From Tricholomella constricta (Eukaryota > Basidiomycota > Agaricomycetes > Agaricales > Lyophyllaceae), in NCBI GenBank assembly GCA_013368375.1, contig JAACJP010000017.1, forward strand, positions 124,001-188,000: a DNA stretch of 64,000 bases, read 5' to 3'. Both the position numbers and the translations under genes were made by a program. Every line of letters begins with the position of its first letter. Position 1 is the first letter of the stretch. Shown here in pieces: positions 24,047 to 36,943 of this stretch. Under the pieces are notes generated by a model, which had not been told where the DNA came from, did no database searches, and worked only from the letters and a program-made list of their open reading frames with translations.

Positions 24047-24243
24047 TTGTGGACGCCAACGAAAGGGCGTTTGCACAGCCACCTCTAAACGTGACTTTGC
24101 AACGGACTCCCACGTCCACCGGCCACGTCTGCCAGTCCTGGAAGCGCGTTCAGGGCATACTGCACTTTTTTCTTTCCATATCTGCCTCGTCGACGCCATA
24201 TTCTACGATCCAGAGCATTTAAAAATCGCCGAGCATGTCTGTT

Positions 24244-27200
24244 ATGCTCACCAAATTTGAGTCAAAAAGCAACCGCGTAAAAGGTATGCATTGTCTTTCA
24301 TGCAGCAGGCCAGTCAATATTAACTTCCTGGGATTTAGGGCTTGCTTTTCATCCGACTCAGCCTCTTCTAGCCGCTGCGCTGCACAACGGAAGCGTTCAA
24401 CTATGGAACTACCGAATGGGAGTCTTGGTTGATAGATTTGAAGAGCATGAGGGTAAGCCTATGCAGCATTCACTAATGAACAGCTTGTAAATTCTGTCAT
24501 CAGGACCTGTTAGAGGTGTTGCGATTCACCCGAGCAGAGCTCTGTTGGTGACTGGAGGAGACGACTACAAAATCAAAGTCTGGGGTTCGTCTCATCAACA
24601 TGCCTCGAGAATCCGCGCTTGGCTCATATGTTAACAGATATCCGGCCTCAGAACAGACGTTGCCTTTTCACTCTCCACGGCCACTTGGACTATGTCCGTA
24701 CTGTGCAATTTCACCATGAAATGCCCTGGATCGTGAGTCGTTCTCAATCAGATATAATCTGAAAGCCCTACCCTCCCTCACAGATCTCCTGCTCCGACGA
24801 CCAAACGATCCGTATCTGGAACAGCACCTCGCGCAATTGCATTGCTGTACTTACCGGACACTCGCACTACGTTATGTCTGCCCAGTTCCACCCCAAGGAA
24901 GACCTCGTCGTCTCGGCGTCGATGGACCAGACCGTTCGCGTTTGGGACATTTCCGGTCTTCGCAAAGGCTCGCCTAACGCTGGTGGTGGTCCTGGTGGCC
25001 ATGCGGGCGGCGGGGGTGGCGGCTCAGGCGCCTTCGAAACTTTCGACTCCTTCTCCACCGTCAAATACGTCTTGGAAGGGCACGATCGCGGCGTCAACTA
25101 CGCCATGTTCCACCCCACGCTCCCTTTAATCATCTCGGCTGCCGATGACCGCGTCATTAAAATCTGGCGCATGAGCGAGACGAAAGCCTGGGAGGTTGAT
25201 TCGTGTCGCGGTCACTTCAATAACGTCTCCAGCGCCCTCTTCCACCCGAAGCACGAACTGATCGTGTCCTGCGGTGAAGACAAGACCGTGCGCGTGTGGG
25301 ATCTTGCGAAGCGCACTGCGATTCAAACGTTCCGACGCGAACACGATCGCTTCTGGATCCTCGCGGCACACCCGAACCTTAACCTCTTCGCTGCGGGTCA
25401 CGACTCCGGTCTGATCGTGTTCAAACTCGAGCGCGAGCGCCCCGCTTTCTCTGTGCATCAGGACACATTGTACTACGTGCGCGATAAATATGTACGGTCG
25501 TATGATTTCAACACAGGAGCGGACATTGGGCTGCTGAGCGTGCGCAAGTTCGGGAGCCCCTATGTCCCCCCGCGGACACTAAGCTTCAACCCGGCGGAGC
25601 GAGCGGTGATCTTGACCATCAGCTCGGATAATGGCCTTTACGAGTTGACGAATCTGCCGCAGCAAGCACAAGGGGATGTCAAAGACTCAAGTGTCGATGG
25701 AAAGAAGGGTAGTGGACAAAGCGCTATTTTCGTTGCCAGGAACAGGTTTGCGGTTCTCAACAAGGCTACTCAGGTGTGTTCAAATTTTGCATGCTCAGGG
25801 AACCTGGTTCTGAGTATTGTCTATATAGCTCATCGAAGTCCGGGATCTTTCCAACTCTGTCGTCAAGACTATCAAGCCACCTGTGCAGACGAACGAGATA
25901 TTTTATGGCGGAACTGCCTGCTTGATTCTCAGCTCAACGACCTCGGTCGTTCTCTATGACATTCAACAGCAAAAGACCATTGCGGAAATTAACAGCCCTC
26001 CTGTTAAATACGTAATCTGGAGCGGAGATGGTGCTCTGGTCGCTTTGATGAGCAAGCATAGTGTGTCGACTACTTGTCGCTCGAAGTCGTCGCTCGAACT
26101 TATTTCTTTTCACAGCCATCACAATCGCCAACAAGACTTTCTCGACCCACAGCCTTATTCATGAGACGATCCGCATCAAATCTGGCGCTTGGGATGACGC
26201 AGGCGTTTTTATCTACTCCACCCTCAATCACGTCAAATACTGTCTTTCACAAGGGTATGTCACTCATTAGAACGGAATTCTCAGACGCTGACCTCTACTA
26301 GGGACCACGGTGTCATTTGCACGCTCGACAACCCTGTCTACCTGACCCGGGTCAAGGGCAAGACTGTTCATTGCCTTGACCGCTCTGCCCGCCCACGCAC
26401 CATCACCTTCGACCCAACTGAATACCGCTTTAAACTCGCACTGCTCCGCAACAACTACGAGGAAATGCTGTACATCATCCGAACCTCGACTCTTCTTGGC
26501 CAAAGCATCATTGCGTACCTTCAACAGAAAGGATTTCCTGAGGTAGATGATTGCCCCATCCCACTTATTGTAGACTTTGCCCACCTTTTTGTGTTTCTTT
26601 CCACAGATTGCATTGCACTTCGTGCAAGATACCAACACCCGCTTCGAGCTTGCGATTGAATGTGGGAATCTTGAGGTGGCGATGGAGACCGCCAAGGCTA
26701 TCGACCGTGCAGAGTGCTGGGATAGGCTGGCGCAGCAGGCTTTGAAGCAGGGTAACCACAAGGTCTGCGACTATCTTACTTTTCTTGCGTTCTACATTGA
26801 ATCATATGCGTATACAGATTGTCGAAAAGGCATATCAACAAACCAAGAACTTCGATAAGCTCTCCTTCTTGTATCTCGCTACGGGAAGCACAGATAAATT
26901 ATCGAAGATGCAGAAGATTGCAGATGCGCGTGGCGACCCCATGTCGCGGTTCCATAATGCCCTATACGCTGGTGATGTGCAGGGAAGAATATCTGTTCTG
27001 CGAGATGTGGGGCTCCGTAAGCGTCCAAATTCTCTAACTGTGCATGACCATCACTAACAAAACGAATCAAGATCCTCTCGCTTACTTGACAGCTAAAACA
27101 AACGGCCTGGACGAGCTGGCAGAAGAGATTTTGGAAGCCGCTGGCCTGACTGAAGCCGACATTGATGACGTCCCGACCTTCCCTGCCTCGAGCCTGAAGC

Positions 27201-28615
27201 CCCCGCCCATCGTAACGTCTACGACCACCATGAACTGGCCCGCTATCTCTGCGGGAGAGAACTTCTTCGACCGTGCCCTGGCTGAAGGGAACCTCGAGGG
27301 CGGCGTCGAGCCCGCGTATGTCAACGGTGATGCAGCGGTGGGTGCAGCACATTCAGCGCTGGACGCATGGGCCAAGGATGAGGAGATCCACGTGGAGGTT
27401 GATCCAGAAGAGGGCGGTTGGGAGCTCGATGCAGATGGAGGTGACTTTGAAGTGAACGAAGGCCCGGCGGAAGAGGCTGTTGAGGAGGAGGAGTTGGGAG
27501 CTGGTGCGACGCCTGGAATCAGAGAGACGGAACTCTGGGTTCGCAATTCACCGCTGGCAGCTGATCATGTTGCTGCTGGGTCGTTTGAGACGGCCATGCA
27601 GGTGAGTCGTACATGACAATGAAAGCAGGAATTGATTGCTGAGAATCTTTCGTGATGCAGCTCCTTAGCCGCCAATTTGGGGTTGTCAATTTTGCCCTTC
27701 TCAAACCCACTTTCGTCTCCATATACCGTTCATCGCATACATACCTGACACCCGTTGCCTCTTTGCCGCCGCTGCAGCTTCACATCCGCCGCAATCCTGC
27801 AGAATCAGCGCCCAGCCGCGTTCTCCCTGTGGCCGCGCGTTCCTTGCAGTCTGTGCGCTCAGAACTCGCCGAAGGTTACCGGTTTGTCTCTGGAAACAAG
27901 CTCGCAGAGGCACAAGCTACTTTCCGCTCTGTCCTTGCGGCCCTTTTGCTCATTGTGCTCACGTCCGACGATGAGGCCAAGCTGGTGGGTCCAGCCAGCT
28001 TTCCTCTAGTCTCTACAAATTTGATGTGACGTTTTGTCCATGTAGTGGCGGGAAACTGTAACAGCCGCACGGGAGTACTTACTTGGAGTCTCGATTGAGC
28101 TCGAGCGGCGACGTGTGGCAGAAGCTGAACCTGACAACGTCCGCCGCAATCTTGAGCTTGCCGCGTACTTCACGCAGTGCGAGTTGCAACCACCCCACAT
28201 GCAGATCGCCTTGCGCAGTGCCATCGGCGTGTTCGCCAAGGCCAATAATCAGGCGCATGCTGCACGCTTCGCCAAGCGGCTCCTCGAGCTAAAGCCGGAC
28301 CCGAAAATCGTCGCGCAGGTCACTAGCAATACTTTCTTACACCTTGACACGTCCTGAGTGATTATTTGACAGGCTCGACAGCGGATCGCAGCAGGCGACC
28401 GCAACCCGCGTAATGCAGTGGAGGTATCCTACGACGAATTCACACCATTCGAAATCTGCGGTGCTACATACACGCCAATATACAAAGGCTCGCCGTCCGT
28501 GCACTGCCCCTACACGGATGCGTCATTCCTGCCGCAGTTCAAGGGGAGCCTCGATCCACTCACACAGCTTACGGAGATCGGGGCGCCAGCAGCAGGGTTG
28601 CCTGCTTCGTGGTGA
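24244..28615 (+). CDS. COP1: Coatomer subunit alpha (COPI)
   Basis: Alpha-COP is the large WD40 scaffold of the COPI coat and recognises dilysine cargo for Golgi-to-ER retrieval. It starts [14 protein letters not shown], as in other alpha-COPs; an ATG three codons upstream (24235) is possible. WD40 repeats follow in order ([86 protein letters not shown]). A Gly-rich insert at 24985-25030 interrupts the loop between repeats 4 and 5. The second propeller, the alpha-solenoid ([35 protein letters not shown]) and the acidic linker near 27360-27500 follow. The C-terminal domain ([28 protein letters not shown]) binds epsilon-COP. About 12 short introns are seen. The length of roughly 1,200 residues is normal. 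Confidence 0.96.
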
Positions 28616-29022
28616 GGAAGTGCTGGAGATGTTGTAACTCTTTATAATTGGTAGACTGTTTGTTTCTGTGGCCGAAAAAATCATTCTGGTGTCGAACGAG
28701 GTAGGGAGCAGCCTCTGTACCTGCATGCTCAAGGATTTGGCCGTCAAGGTCAAAATTTTACAATGTCTGCGGTGTTCTACTACTCCGGAATTATACTTAC
28801 CTAGGCCTCACACTCCGGGCATGTCCAGGTGACATTCACTGTCAGTCGAACAATTACCATCTCACGTGTCAAATGCCTTGTCCAAAAAAACAAGGAAGCC
28901 AGACTAGTGTGGCATCGGTGACAGCTGAGCGCCTCACTGCGACTCTCCATTTCCCACCATAAATACAGTACTCGCCTGAGCCCAGCATCTACCAAGTTGT
29001 CCGGAAACCATCAACCGCACAG
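28616..29022. other. Intergenic, no gene
   Basis: This is the COPA 3' flank and the promoter of the DUF6535 gene. Nothing else is recognised. Confidence 0.4.
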
Positions 29023-31375
29023 ATGGCGTCAAACAATGCACCTCATGAAAAGGGTAAGTGGATGACTCCAGTAGATTCCCGTGGTTTCACTGATATAAGG
29101 CAATTGGCATAGATCTAGCTGACGATCCTCGTCCTGAAGTGCTTGGAAATTCCGCAAAGATCTGGAAAGAATACATCTCCGATGCAACGAAAGAAGATCA
29201 AGGCCTGGCACAGAACTATAAGGGTGACATGGACTCTATCCTTATTTTTGTGCGTACATCCTCAAGCAGAGTAGAGCCACATACTTGATGCCATCATGGT
29301 TGATTCAACAGGCAGGTTTATTCTCGTCTTGCTTGACCACATTCGTCATCGAGAGCTATAAGAGCCTCCAACCTGACCCAGGCGATACGACTGTTCAGCT
29401 GCTGGCTCAAATATCTCAGCAGTTGGCTAATGGATCACAATCAGCCTTCTCTGAGCCCGCGCCATTTATACCTCCAACCTCTGCCGTCATCTGTAACCTT
29501 CTCTGGTTCCTAAGCCTTGGTTTTAGCCTTGCAAGTGCACTCGCGGCAACGTTGGTGCAACAGTGGGCTCGCAACTACGTCCAGATGGCAGAAAGCCAGC
29601 CCCGCACCGCTGATCGCGCACGCGTAAGAGCATACCTGTACCGGGGATTGCAACGATTTAAAATGCGGACTGTCGTGGATGCTATCCCAATGCTCCTGCA
29701 CATATCTTTGTTCCTCTTTTTTGCCGGCTTGGTACACTTCCTCTTCCCTGTCAACCTCTTGATCGGATACCTTTCCCTCACCATCTTCGCCATTTCTTTC
29801 ATCCTCTACATGGGATGCACTTTTCTCCCTCTCGTGTACACTGATTGTCCATATCACACGCCAGCATCCACCTGGTGCTGGAATGGCGTAAAATTGCTTC
29901 GTGGATATGGCTACCTCCAGTCTCTGGGTTCCATGGAGAGCATAATGCTCCCTACCAATATGCAAGGGGCTGCTCACGTTGTCGCCACTTCTAAATCCAC
30001 GCAACGTGATGCGCTAGATCGCGAGACAGTGCAGTCGACTATTCAGGCCCTAGACACTCGCGGAAATCTCCTCAGCTTTATCATGGGTCATTTTGCTTCG
30101 AAAACAGCTTCAGAAGCTGACAAACGACATATTGTGATGTTGCTGGATTCCACCGACCTAACGACCCGGCTTTGCCGAATTCTTGACGACGCTAAATTTA
30201 TACTCGTGCACGATGACAGGCTGCGATGTTCTAACGCTTGTTTTGTCTCCTTGGACAAGTTGGCCACTCTTTGGTCACATCTTGCACCTTCTCGGCGGCA
30301 GAAACGAATTTATATCGGTGTTGAACAGCTGGCAGTGGTGTTCGGTGTCCTCAGGAATTCTGTCCATGCGGAGATCGGAGTCACGCCTGACAACTATAAG
30401 AACTGGGAGGTTTATTCCTTTAAATTGTTATGGTGTCTGCTCTCTACCTTCTTGGACGATGCAGCAAAGCTTCATACACATCTTTCTACTCTGGTAACGC
30501 ATGACGAATTTGGGGGCCTAGCGGAAGGGACAGTCTCGGAACCGCTGGCGAACGATGAACTTCGTGCGATCATTACTGATCTATCAAAAGAATTGGCTAC
30601 AGGCTGTGATTTACTATCATCGGGTCATCTGGACATGGTTGCCTTGCTCCCCATCCCGGGAACGGCCAATCATCCCTTACTACAGCGGATGAAAAATGTC
30701 TGGTACGCCTTTCTTGCGTTGCTTGGACAGTTGGACAATTTCTCCGATAACGGTGCCACAGGCCTTCCTCCCCTCTTTCACGGCCTCGGTGTATCAAAGA
30801 TAAAGGATATCATTGAGGAGTTTCAGGACCTCATCATATCCATACATTTTCTCCGACTCTCCCTTCTATTTCACAGACGCTGCAACGATGCCCCTTCTGA
30901 CAGGCGAGTCTACGCGGAAGCCGAGCGCGATCTGGAAAGTAACGCGAAGCTAATTTCGCGATTTACTTTGCCCCCCGCTTCTCAGCAACGAGTGGCATCT
31001 GCCCTACTATTATTGTGCGAAGAACGTATTCTCAGGCGGACAAACCAGGAGCGCAGCGTGAAGAACAGGACAAAAAAATCCATGGATCTCGAACTCAGTA
31101 CAACCCGTCTCTTGCTTTCTGTCATACAAGAGAAAGCGATTATCGAGAGCGTCGATCGTGGACTATATGCGCAGCTGCTTCCATTCGATGCGGAGGTCGA
31201 AGTGGCACCAGAACCTGCAAAACCAGGCAGGATTGACCAGAGGAATTCTATTCGCAATCAGCTGGTAAAGGTCGCCGAGGCCTTAACCGAGAAAGCTGGA
31301 ATTACCACGTCCATACCCGATGTGATAATGAAAGCCACCAGCAGGACCTTGCAAGAGCAGACTAGCGATTCCTGA
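29023..31375 (+). CDS. DUF6535 membrane protein
   Basis: The start at 29023 (MASNNAPHEK) is followed by two introns (about 29055-29112 and 29250-29311). The domain then reads YKGDMDSILIF/AGLFSSCLTTFVIESYKSL. Next come FIPPTSAVICNLLWFLSLGF, LAATLVQQWARNYVQMAE and RARVRAYLYRGLQRFKMRT. Finally a double hydrophobic hairpin (MLLHISLFLFFAGLVHFLF, LTIFAISFILYMGCTFLPL) leads into PYHTPASTW. This is the basidiomycete-expanded DUF6535 domain, with four predicted membrane helices in the first 280 residues. The remaining 450 residues are soluble and helical, end in a charged tail, and have no recognised domain. The function of the family is unknown. The frame of about 700 codons is intact, so the gene is probably expressed. 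Confidence 0.85.
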
Positions 31376-32035
31376 AATACGGCGTAGGAATTGCGGACGG
31401 ACTATCTTATAATTTTCCCCATCTCACATCATTACGCCACATGCAACTTTAAACCAGCATACAGTTCACATCATCGTTCCCAGCACGACCTCTGTACCTC
31501 AGATCGACACTCCTCGTCCCCCTATCACTGGCAGACGTTGAGTGATTGTCACTCCTGTTAGCATCATCCTCGCTGTCGTCCTTGTTTTCACCCGCATCAT
31601 TATCATCGCTACTGCTTTCAACGTCTGGCTCGTATAATGTTTTCTTCCCAGCTTCGATGCCTTCCATTTACACGTGTGCTATCTGCTATTGTCATGTCAA
31701 TAATGCGATATTCTGCAAGTATCTTGATCCTGAGTCCCCTACGCGTGGATTATGTCCCTGGCACGGCAAACTTGGACGGTCATAAAGGCCAGAACATGTA
31801 TTCATTGCAGGTACAAAATCTTTCATCTGATAAATTTCCTTGAGAAGCAAGACGTCGTAAGCAATAAATAATCAGCAAATGAATATTCAGTGTGGTCAAA
31901 AGATGTCTGTGGCGTGCCCAAAAATAAGTTGGTAAAAAAAAAAAACGAGGAGCTCTTCAAGAGGTCTGTTATGGAAAGCAATTGACAGAACATGAAAAAT
32001 GACAACGTAAGCTTGATGTAGTCGTAATCGCGATA
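31376..32035. other. Convergent intergenic region
   Basis: This lies between the DUF6535 stop and the LIM gene stop. A 72-codon Asp/Ser/Asn-rich open frame on the minus strand (31449-31667) is most likely low-complexity chance. An A-run is at about 31934-31945. No gene is supported. Confidence 0.4.
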
Positions 32036-35000
32036 TTATACCTCATTCCGCAAGATAATGCTAAAGCACTGCTCGCAATACGGTTCATCCCCTCGCTCGA
32101 AAAATGCAGGGTCCTCAAACGGGCGTTCGCATCCCTATACGCCAACAACCACAACAACAACAGACAGACCAGTCAGCTCCGACTGACCCAGACAATCCCA
32201 GGGCCAAAATACGCACCTTGCACACGAAACATCCCCAGCACCACTTGCCTCCAAGGGCCTCAACAGCCTCGTCGCCATCGCGGATGCTGCGCTTGCACCG
32301 CTTGCACTTGGGGAGGCGCAATCGCACGTGGCATGCCTCGCAGTACGGGTGCCCGCGGTACACCGTGAAGCCCACATCGTCGGATGCGTAATCGCCGTCG
32401 CCAGTCACGCTCAGCTCGCCTGTAATGATGGTAGTCAGATAAAAAAGCTCGCATACGGAGGAACGGCGTGGACGTACCGGTCCGAGATGATGGCTCGCCG
32501 ATCGACGGTGCGAGAAATGGATCACCGCATTCGGCGCAGAAGAAGTGCTGCTCGTGGTACGCGCGCTTACCCAGGGCGGGGTCATCAAGGCTGATGAAGC
32601 GCTCCTCATAAATCGGGGTTTTGCAAGTGTAGCATTTTGGCGCAAAGTTCTGAAAGGCGGGTTAGCTCTGTGTTCATAGCGAGGCATCGGCGAAAGTGAT
32701 AAGCAAAGCTTTTACAAGCACTTTGATCACGATTACATCGAAAGTCCAGTCCGTCGCAACCCGGAAGAGAAACAAGAAGACAAGAAACGCACCTCATGGT
32801 AATCCAGGTGGCAATACGCCCTCCCCTCCCACTCATACGAGCTCACATGCTCCAACAGCTCATCGCACACCGTGCAGCGGAAGCACCCCGGATGCCATCT
32901 TTGCCCCATCGCGTTCACAATGCGCCCAATGATCCCATCCCCGCACCCGCCGCACGTCAGCCCCCCGCGCCTCCTTTGATTCTGGTGCTGGTGTGGCCCC
33001 GATGCGTTGATCTCAGGGCCGCTCCCAGGGCCCGCCACGCTGACCCCAGGCACTTCGTAGACATTGACCCTTTGGCTCCTTCCGCCCTCATCCCCCGCCC
33101 CGCTGACATTGATCTGCGGTACACCCGGGCCTTCGACATTGATCTGGGGCACGCCGCCGATATTAATCTGCGGTACACCAGGGCCTTCGACATTGATCTG
33201 CGGCACGTTCCTCCCCCGTTCGCCGCCCCCCCGCCTCTGGCCCTCATCCTCTGCTTCAGGCAGGATATTGATGAGCGGTATCGGAACAGGCGAATGCACG
33301 GGGGACGACACGGTCACGACATCGCCTGCACTCTCCATCTTCCCTATATCCGCGCGCTTGTCGCGCCCGCCGACGGGCGCGGGGGATTCAATAGAGATAT
33401 TGATTTGCGGTATGGAGACGGGGGCGGGTGGCGGAGACGGTTGGTGTTGAGGGTGGTTGGGGCGCGATTGCTGCTGCTGCTGACGTTGGCGTTGGCCTTG
33501 GTAATCGAACTGCTGCTGTTGGCGCTGTTGGGCGATCTGCTGTTGCTGCTGTATCCTCGGCAGCTCTCTTCCGTGCCCAAACGACCTCGCACGCTGTAAT
33601 TGCGTCTGGAACGCTCCACCCGCTCCCCCACCGCTCGTCTCGCCCTTCAGCGCAGTGCGGTAGATCTGCGACTGTGGTCTCGTTACCGGTGGCAGTGCCC
33701 GCACCGCAGAGGCAGGTGAAGCATAGATCTGGGACTGTGCTTTCCTCTGCTGCTGCTGCTGGGGTTGGAATTGGGACTGTGACTGGGGCTGCACCTTCCC
33801 TCCTGGTGTGGGCAACGCCCTCCTCCCTTGCCCTTGCCCCTGCCCCTGCCCACCGCCCTCTCCCCGCCCGCCCTGCATCATGAACTCCGATCTCGGCGGC
33901 GGCGGCGTGTCGTCCAGATCTAGCTCATACCCACGCGTACCACTACTGCCACTGATGGTGTTGCTGTTTGAGTGCGCACCCATCGACGGCGGGCGCGGGA
34001 GACTCTCGCCAGCCGCAAAGCGCATCGTCATGCTCTGCGCGCTGGTGTTAGAGAACGGTGGCGCATATATCGACCTTGGGCCGTAGCCCTGTCCAGCACC
34101 ACTTGATCCAGAAGCAGCCGCAAAGTCATACGTCTGGCCCTGGCGGACCATGGCAGGTGGCTGTGGGAGCGGACCGGGATGAGGATGGTGCGTGGAGCGT
34201 GCAGGGAGGTCGCGGATGCCGTACTGTGGGCTTGGAGGCGCTCTCCCCTTCTCGGTTGTGGCTGCGGAGTCGGGCTCGGACTCGGACGAGTATTCGTAGC
34301 TGTTCTCTGTTTGCTCCTCTTCTCCTTCGTATTCGTCCCCCTCTTCGTCCTCTTCGTCTTCGTCCTCTTCACCATCTTCTTCCTCCTCGTAGGGATGAGA
34401 GCGGAAGTTCCACTGATTCGGAGTCTGAGATGCGTTAGAGGGAGGCCCATATATGGACTTGTTGAGCTTGGGCTTGGAGTGAGAAGGGATGGGGGGCGGA
34501 GGAGGATCACTCTGGTGAGGTGGGGTTGGATGGCTCCGCTGCTGGAGAGGTTGGCGTTGTTGATGGTTGTGGTTGGGGAGTGGTTGCTGTTGGGGTAGCT
34601 GCCGCGACATCCGTTGTGGCTGGGGAGGCTGTGGTGGGGGAGGTTGTTGGCGCTGCGCCCGATACGGAGGTGGAATCTGTGGTTGATGATGTATCTGCGG
34701 AGGGAGTGGCCGGGTTTGTCGTTGCTGCTGTTGGAGATGGGCCTGCTGCTGCGAGGGATTCGGAGGGGGTGTAGGGAGGATCGGCGGGAGCACGTCGGGG
34801 AGTGTGCGTTTCCACACAGGAACGAATTTCTCTCCTGATGTTTTCGGAGTCTGCGCAGTGCTTGGAGTGCCAGCCAATTGAGATTTCAGCTTTGACAAAG
34901 ATGGGGATGGAGCGAAGACGCCTGAGTTGGCATTTGTACCCGAACCCCTACTTGGAGTTGAAGCGGTTCCATGTGAATTGAACGTAGAATTGGCATTGGT

Positions 35001-35861
35001 GTTCCGCACAGAATTACCAGGAGAGCCAGAGAATGAGTCCGGGGAGAGCGATGAGACGGAGGACGGAGGGGAAGGGGAGGAGTTGGCGGAGGGCAATTTG
35101 GACGAAGATAGCGAGACTACGGAAAACTTGGGTGGACTGACACGGCCGCGTTTCGTTGGCTCTATGGAGTGTGCATTTGTCGATTTGACAGGGCTAGGTG
35201 TTCGTGACCATGGCGCAGGAGTAGGTGGCTCTGGACGTGCTTTCACGTTCTGATTGATAGTTGAAGGGGAGTTGAACTTGGACGACGAGGAACCAGAGTT
35301 TGGCGCAGGAAGTGGCCTCGAACGCGTCGGTGATGACGATCCAGACGGGGGATGAGGTAAAGAATCAGATCTTTTGGCGGGCTGAGGGAGGGGTCGACGT
35401 TGCACGGGTGCGGGTGCGGGAGCGGGCGTAGGTGCAGGAGCCACTGCCACCGGTGGAGCAACATACTGTGATTGCTGCCATGTGGGCTGAGGCTGAGTGT
35501 ACTGAGCTGGTAATAATTGTGCCTGTTGTGGTCTCCCTTGGTACTGTACAAGCTGTTGCTGCCCCGGATGAACCGTCGGTGGTCGTTGCTGCAGTTGCAG
35601 CTGTCCGGGATGAATGAGCTGCCGCTGCCCCGTATAGACAGCCTGTGCAGCCTGCTGGAGGCTCTGTAGACGCTGCTGGACTAGCGATTGTGCCGGGTGC
35701 TGCCCCTGGACTGGCACAAGGGCCAAGTGCTGGGTCTGCTGCTGTTGCTGCTGATGCTGATGCTGATGCTGATGCTGGGGCTGAGGCTGCTGGGTGCCGA
35801 GTTGCTGGTATATGTTCTGTGGCTGGTAGTATTGGGGCTGTTGGTAGTAGTTGTGCGCCAT
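32036..35861 (-). CDS. Long Q/P-rich LIM-domain protein (paxillin-like architecture)
   Basis: LIM domains are zinc-binding protein-interaction modules; fungal paxillin-like proteins of this layout act at cell-wall and septum sites. The start chosen is ATG 35861 (MAHNYYQQPQYYQPQN), since the in-frame ATG at 35915 precedes a less typical leader. The first 900 or so residues are low-complexity: poly-Q/H from repeated CAG/CAT codons (about 35735-35790), P-rich SH3-like stretches, and an acidic run (about 34320-34400). A short tandem PQIN repeat sits at about 33090-33215. The C-terminus carries at least three LIM modules: CGGCGDGIIGRIVNAMGQRW with HPGCFRCTVC, then CYTC..F.SLDDPALGKRAYHEQHFFCAECGDPF, and CKRCKRSI..GKWCWGCFVCKGCERPFEDPAFF..CEQC. 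These last exons are split by short introns and end at 32036. The linkage of N-terminal disorder and C-terminal LIMs is clear; the partners are not. Confidence 0.85.
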
Positions 35862-35947
35862 TCCAGATAACGACGGCAAGATCGGAAACGGCGACGCGAT
35901 CGTCCATCGCGTCACGTGACACGTATCTATGGGTAATACTACTAATA

Positions 35948-36425
35948 GTTCCGACTTGAAGTTGTTGCGCCACTCTCTCGCTCAGTCTACTAATCTGCGT
36001 GACGCCTCTTCTCTATTCTGCGCCTCTTCATACCAAGCGAATCATTCAAGTTATACATTTCGACCAAGGATATCACATGCGTACTTAGCGACTGCACTCT
36101 GGGCTCTCTGTCAACTTGAAGCTGTTGACTTTTGATACGCAGACATTTTACCAAGTCTCGTCGTTCTCGATCACTTACCGTGGTACCAATCGTCGGTTGC
36201 CAAGCTCAAGTACAGGTATGATGTCAACTTATTGCTGGAACGGCTATGTACGTTATCCATATATATTGCTACGTTCTATAACTTGTGCAGGCTGGCCGGC
36301 TCGCAAATATTGACACGTGCGTTACCGCTAGATGATGCGGCGTGAGTTTTACTGACTTCGTGTCACTCAAATTCTCGAGTGTATCTTGGTCATTTAATTT
36401 CGAGCAGCGTAGGTGTAACCCGTCT
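35948..36425 (+). repeat. Copy A of ~0.5-kb direct repeat (LIM gene upstream region)
   Basis: The sequence just upstream of the LIM gene recurs diverged but collinear at 39091-39600. Matching landmarks include AAGTTGTTGCGCC, CCAAGCGAATCA, GCAGACATTTTACCA, GTGGTACCAATCGTCGGTTG, GTACAGGTATGATGTCAA and TTCGCAAATATCGACA-like blocks. Identity by eye is about 75-80 percent with small indels. One plus-strand reading frame shows a 9-nt in-frame indel and matched GT...CAG intron-like borders, so part of the repeat may once have been an exon. Confidence 0.75.
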
Positions 36426-36943
36426 CACCTTTTTTAGGACGCACCACTTGAGCGTGGTTTTTTGATCTATCCATCGGGGGCATGTATTATCGATAGGCAC
36501 GGACGCGTATCGAAGATTAGCAACGCTTCGTGTAGGCGGGAGCACCAGGTCTCCTGTCTTGGTCGACGGTATGCTTACTAGGTTGTACTGCAGTTTGTTA
36601 CAGTTCGACCAGCTGGATTTAAGAAGAACTTGAACAGAGTCAGACGGCTGGGAAACTCAAGGCAGCTCCCTGTGATCGTATTACGTCCACTTGGCATCGA
36701 CACTCTTGAACCACACTTCTTCGACTCGCCTGAACCACGTTTCTCCGTTCTCCATTTGAACAGTCTACGCACGGTTCCAACGTGCTCCCCTGCGCTGACC
36801 TGAAAGTCTTTTAAGATAAGAACAAAAAGGTACGAGCCTCGTCTCTCTCCCTTTCTGAATTCTCCCGCATATATGTTCTGATATACGAAGACACTCCCTA
36901 TAAAACAATAAGCAGTATAACTGTTCAACCTTTACGAACCAGG

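Noticed and set aside
31449..31667. Acidic 72-codon minus-strand frame
   Set aside because: Low-complexity GAx/TCx codons in a convergent intergenic region, with no start context or homologous pattern.
33428..34598. Several Ala/Val- or Leu-rich plus-strand frames
   Set aside because: They are shadows of the repetitive Q/P-rich LIM gene on the minus strand.
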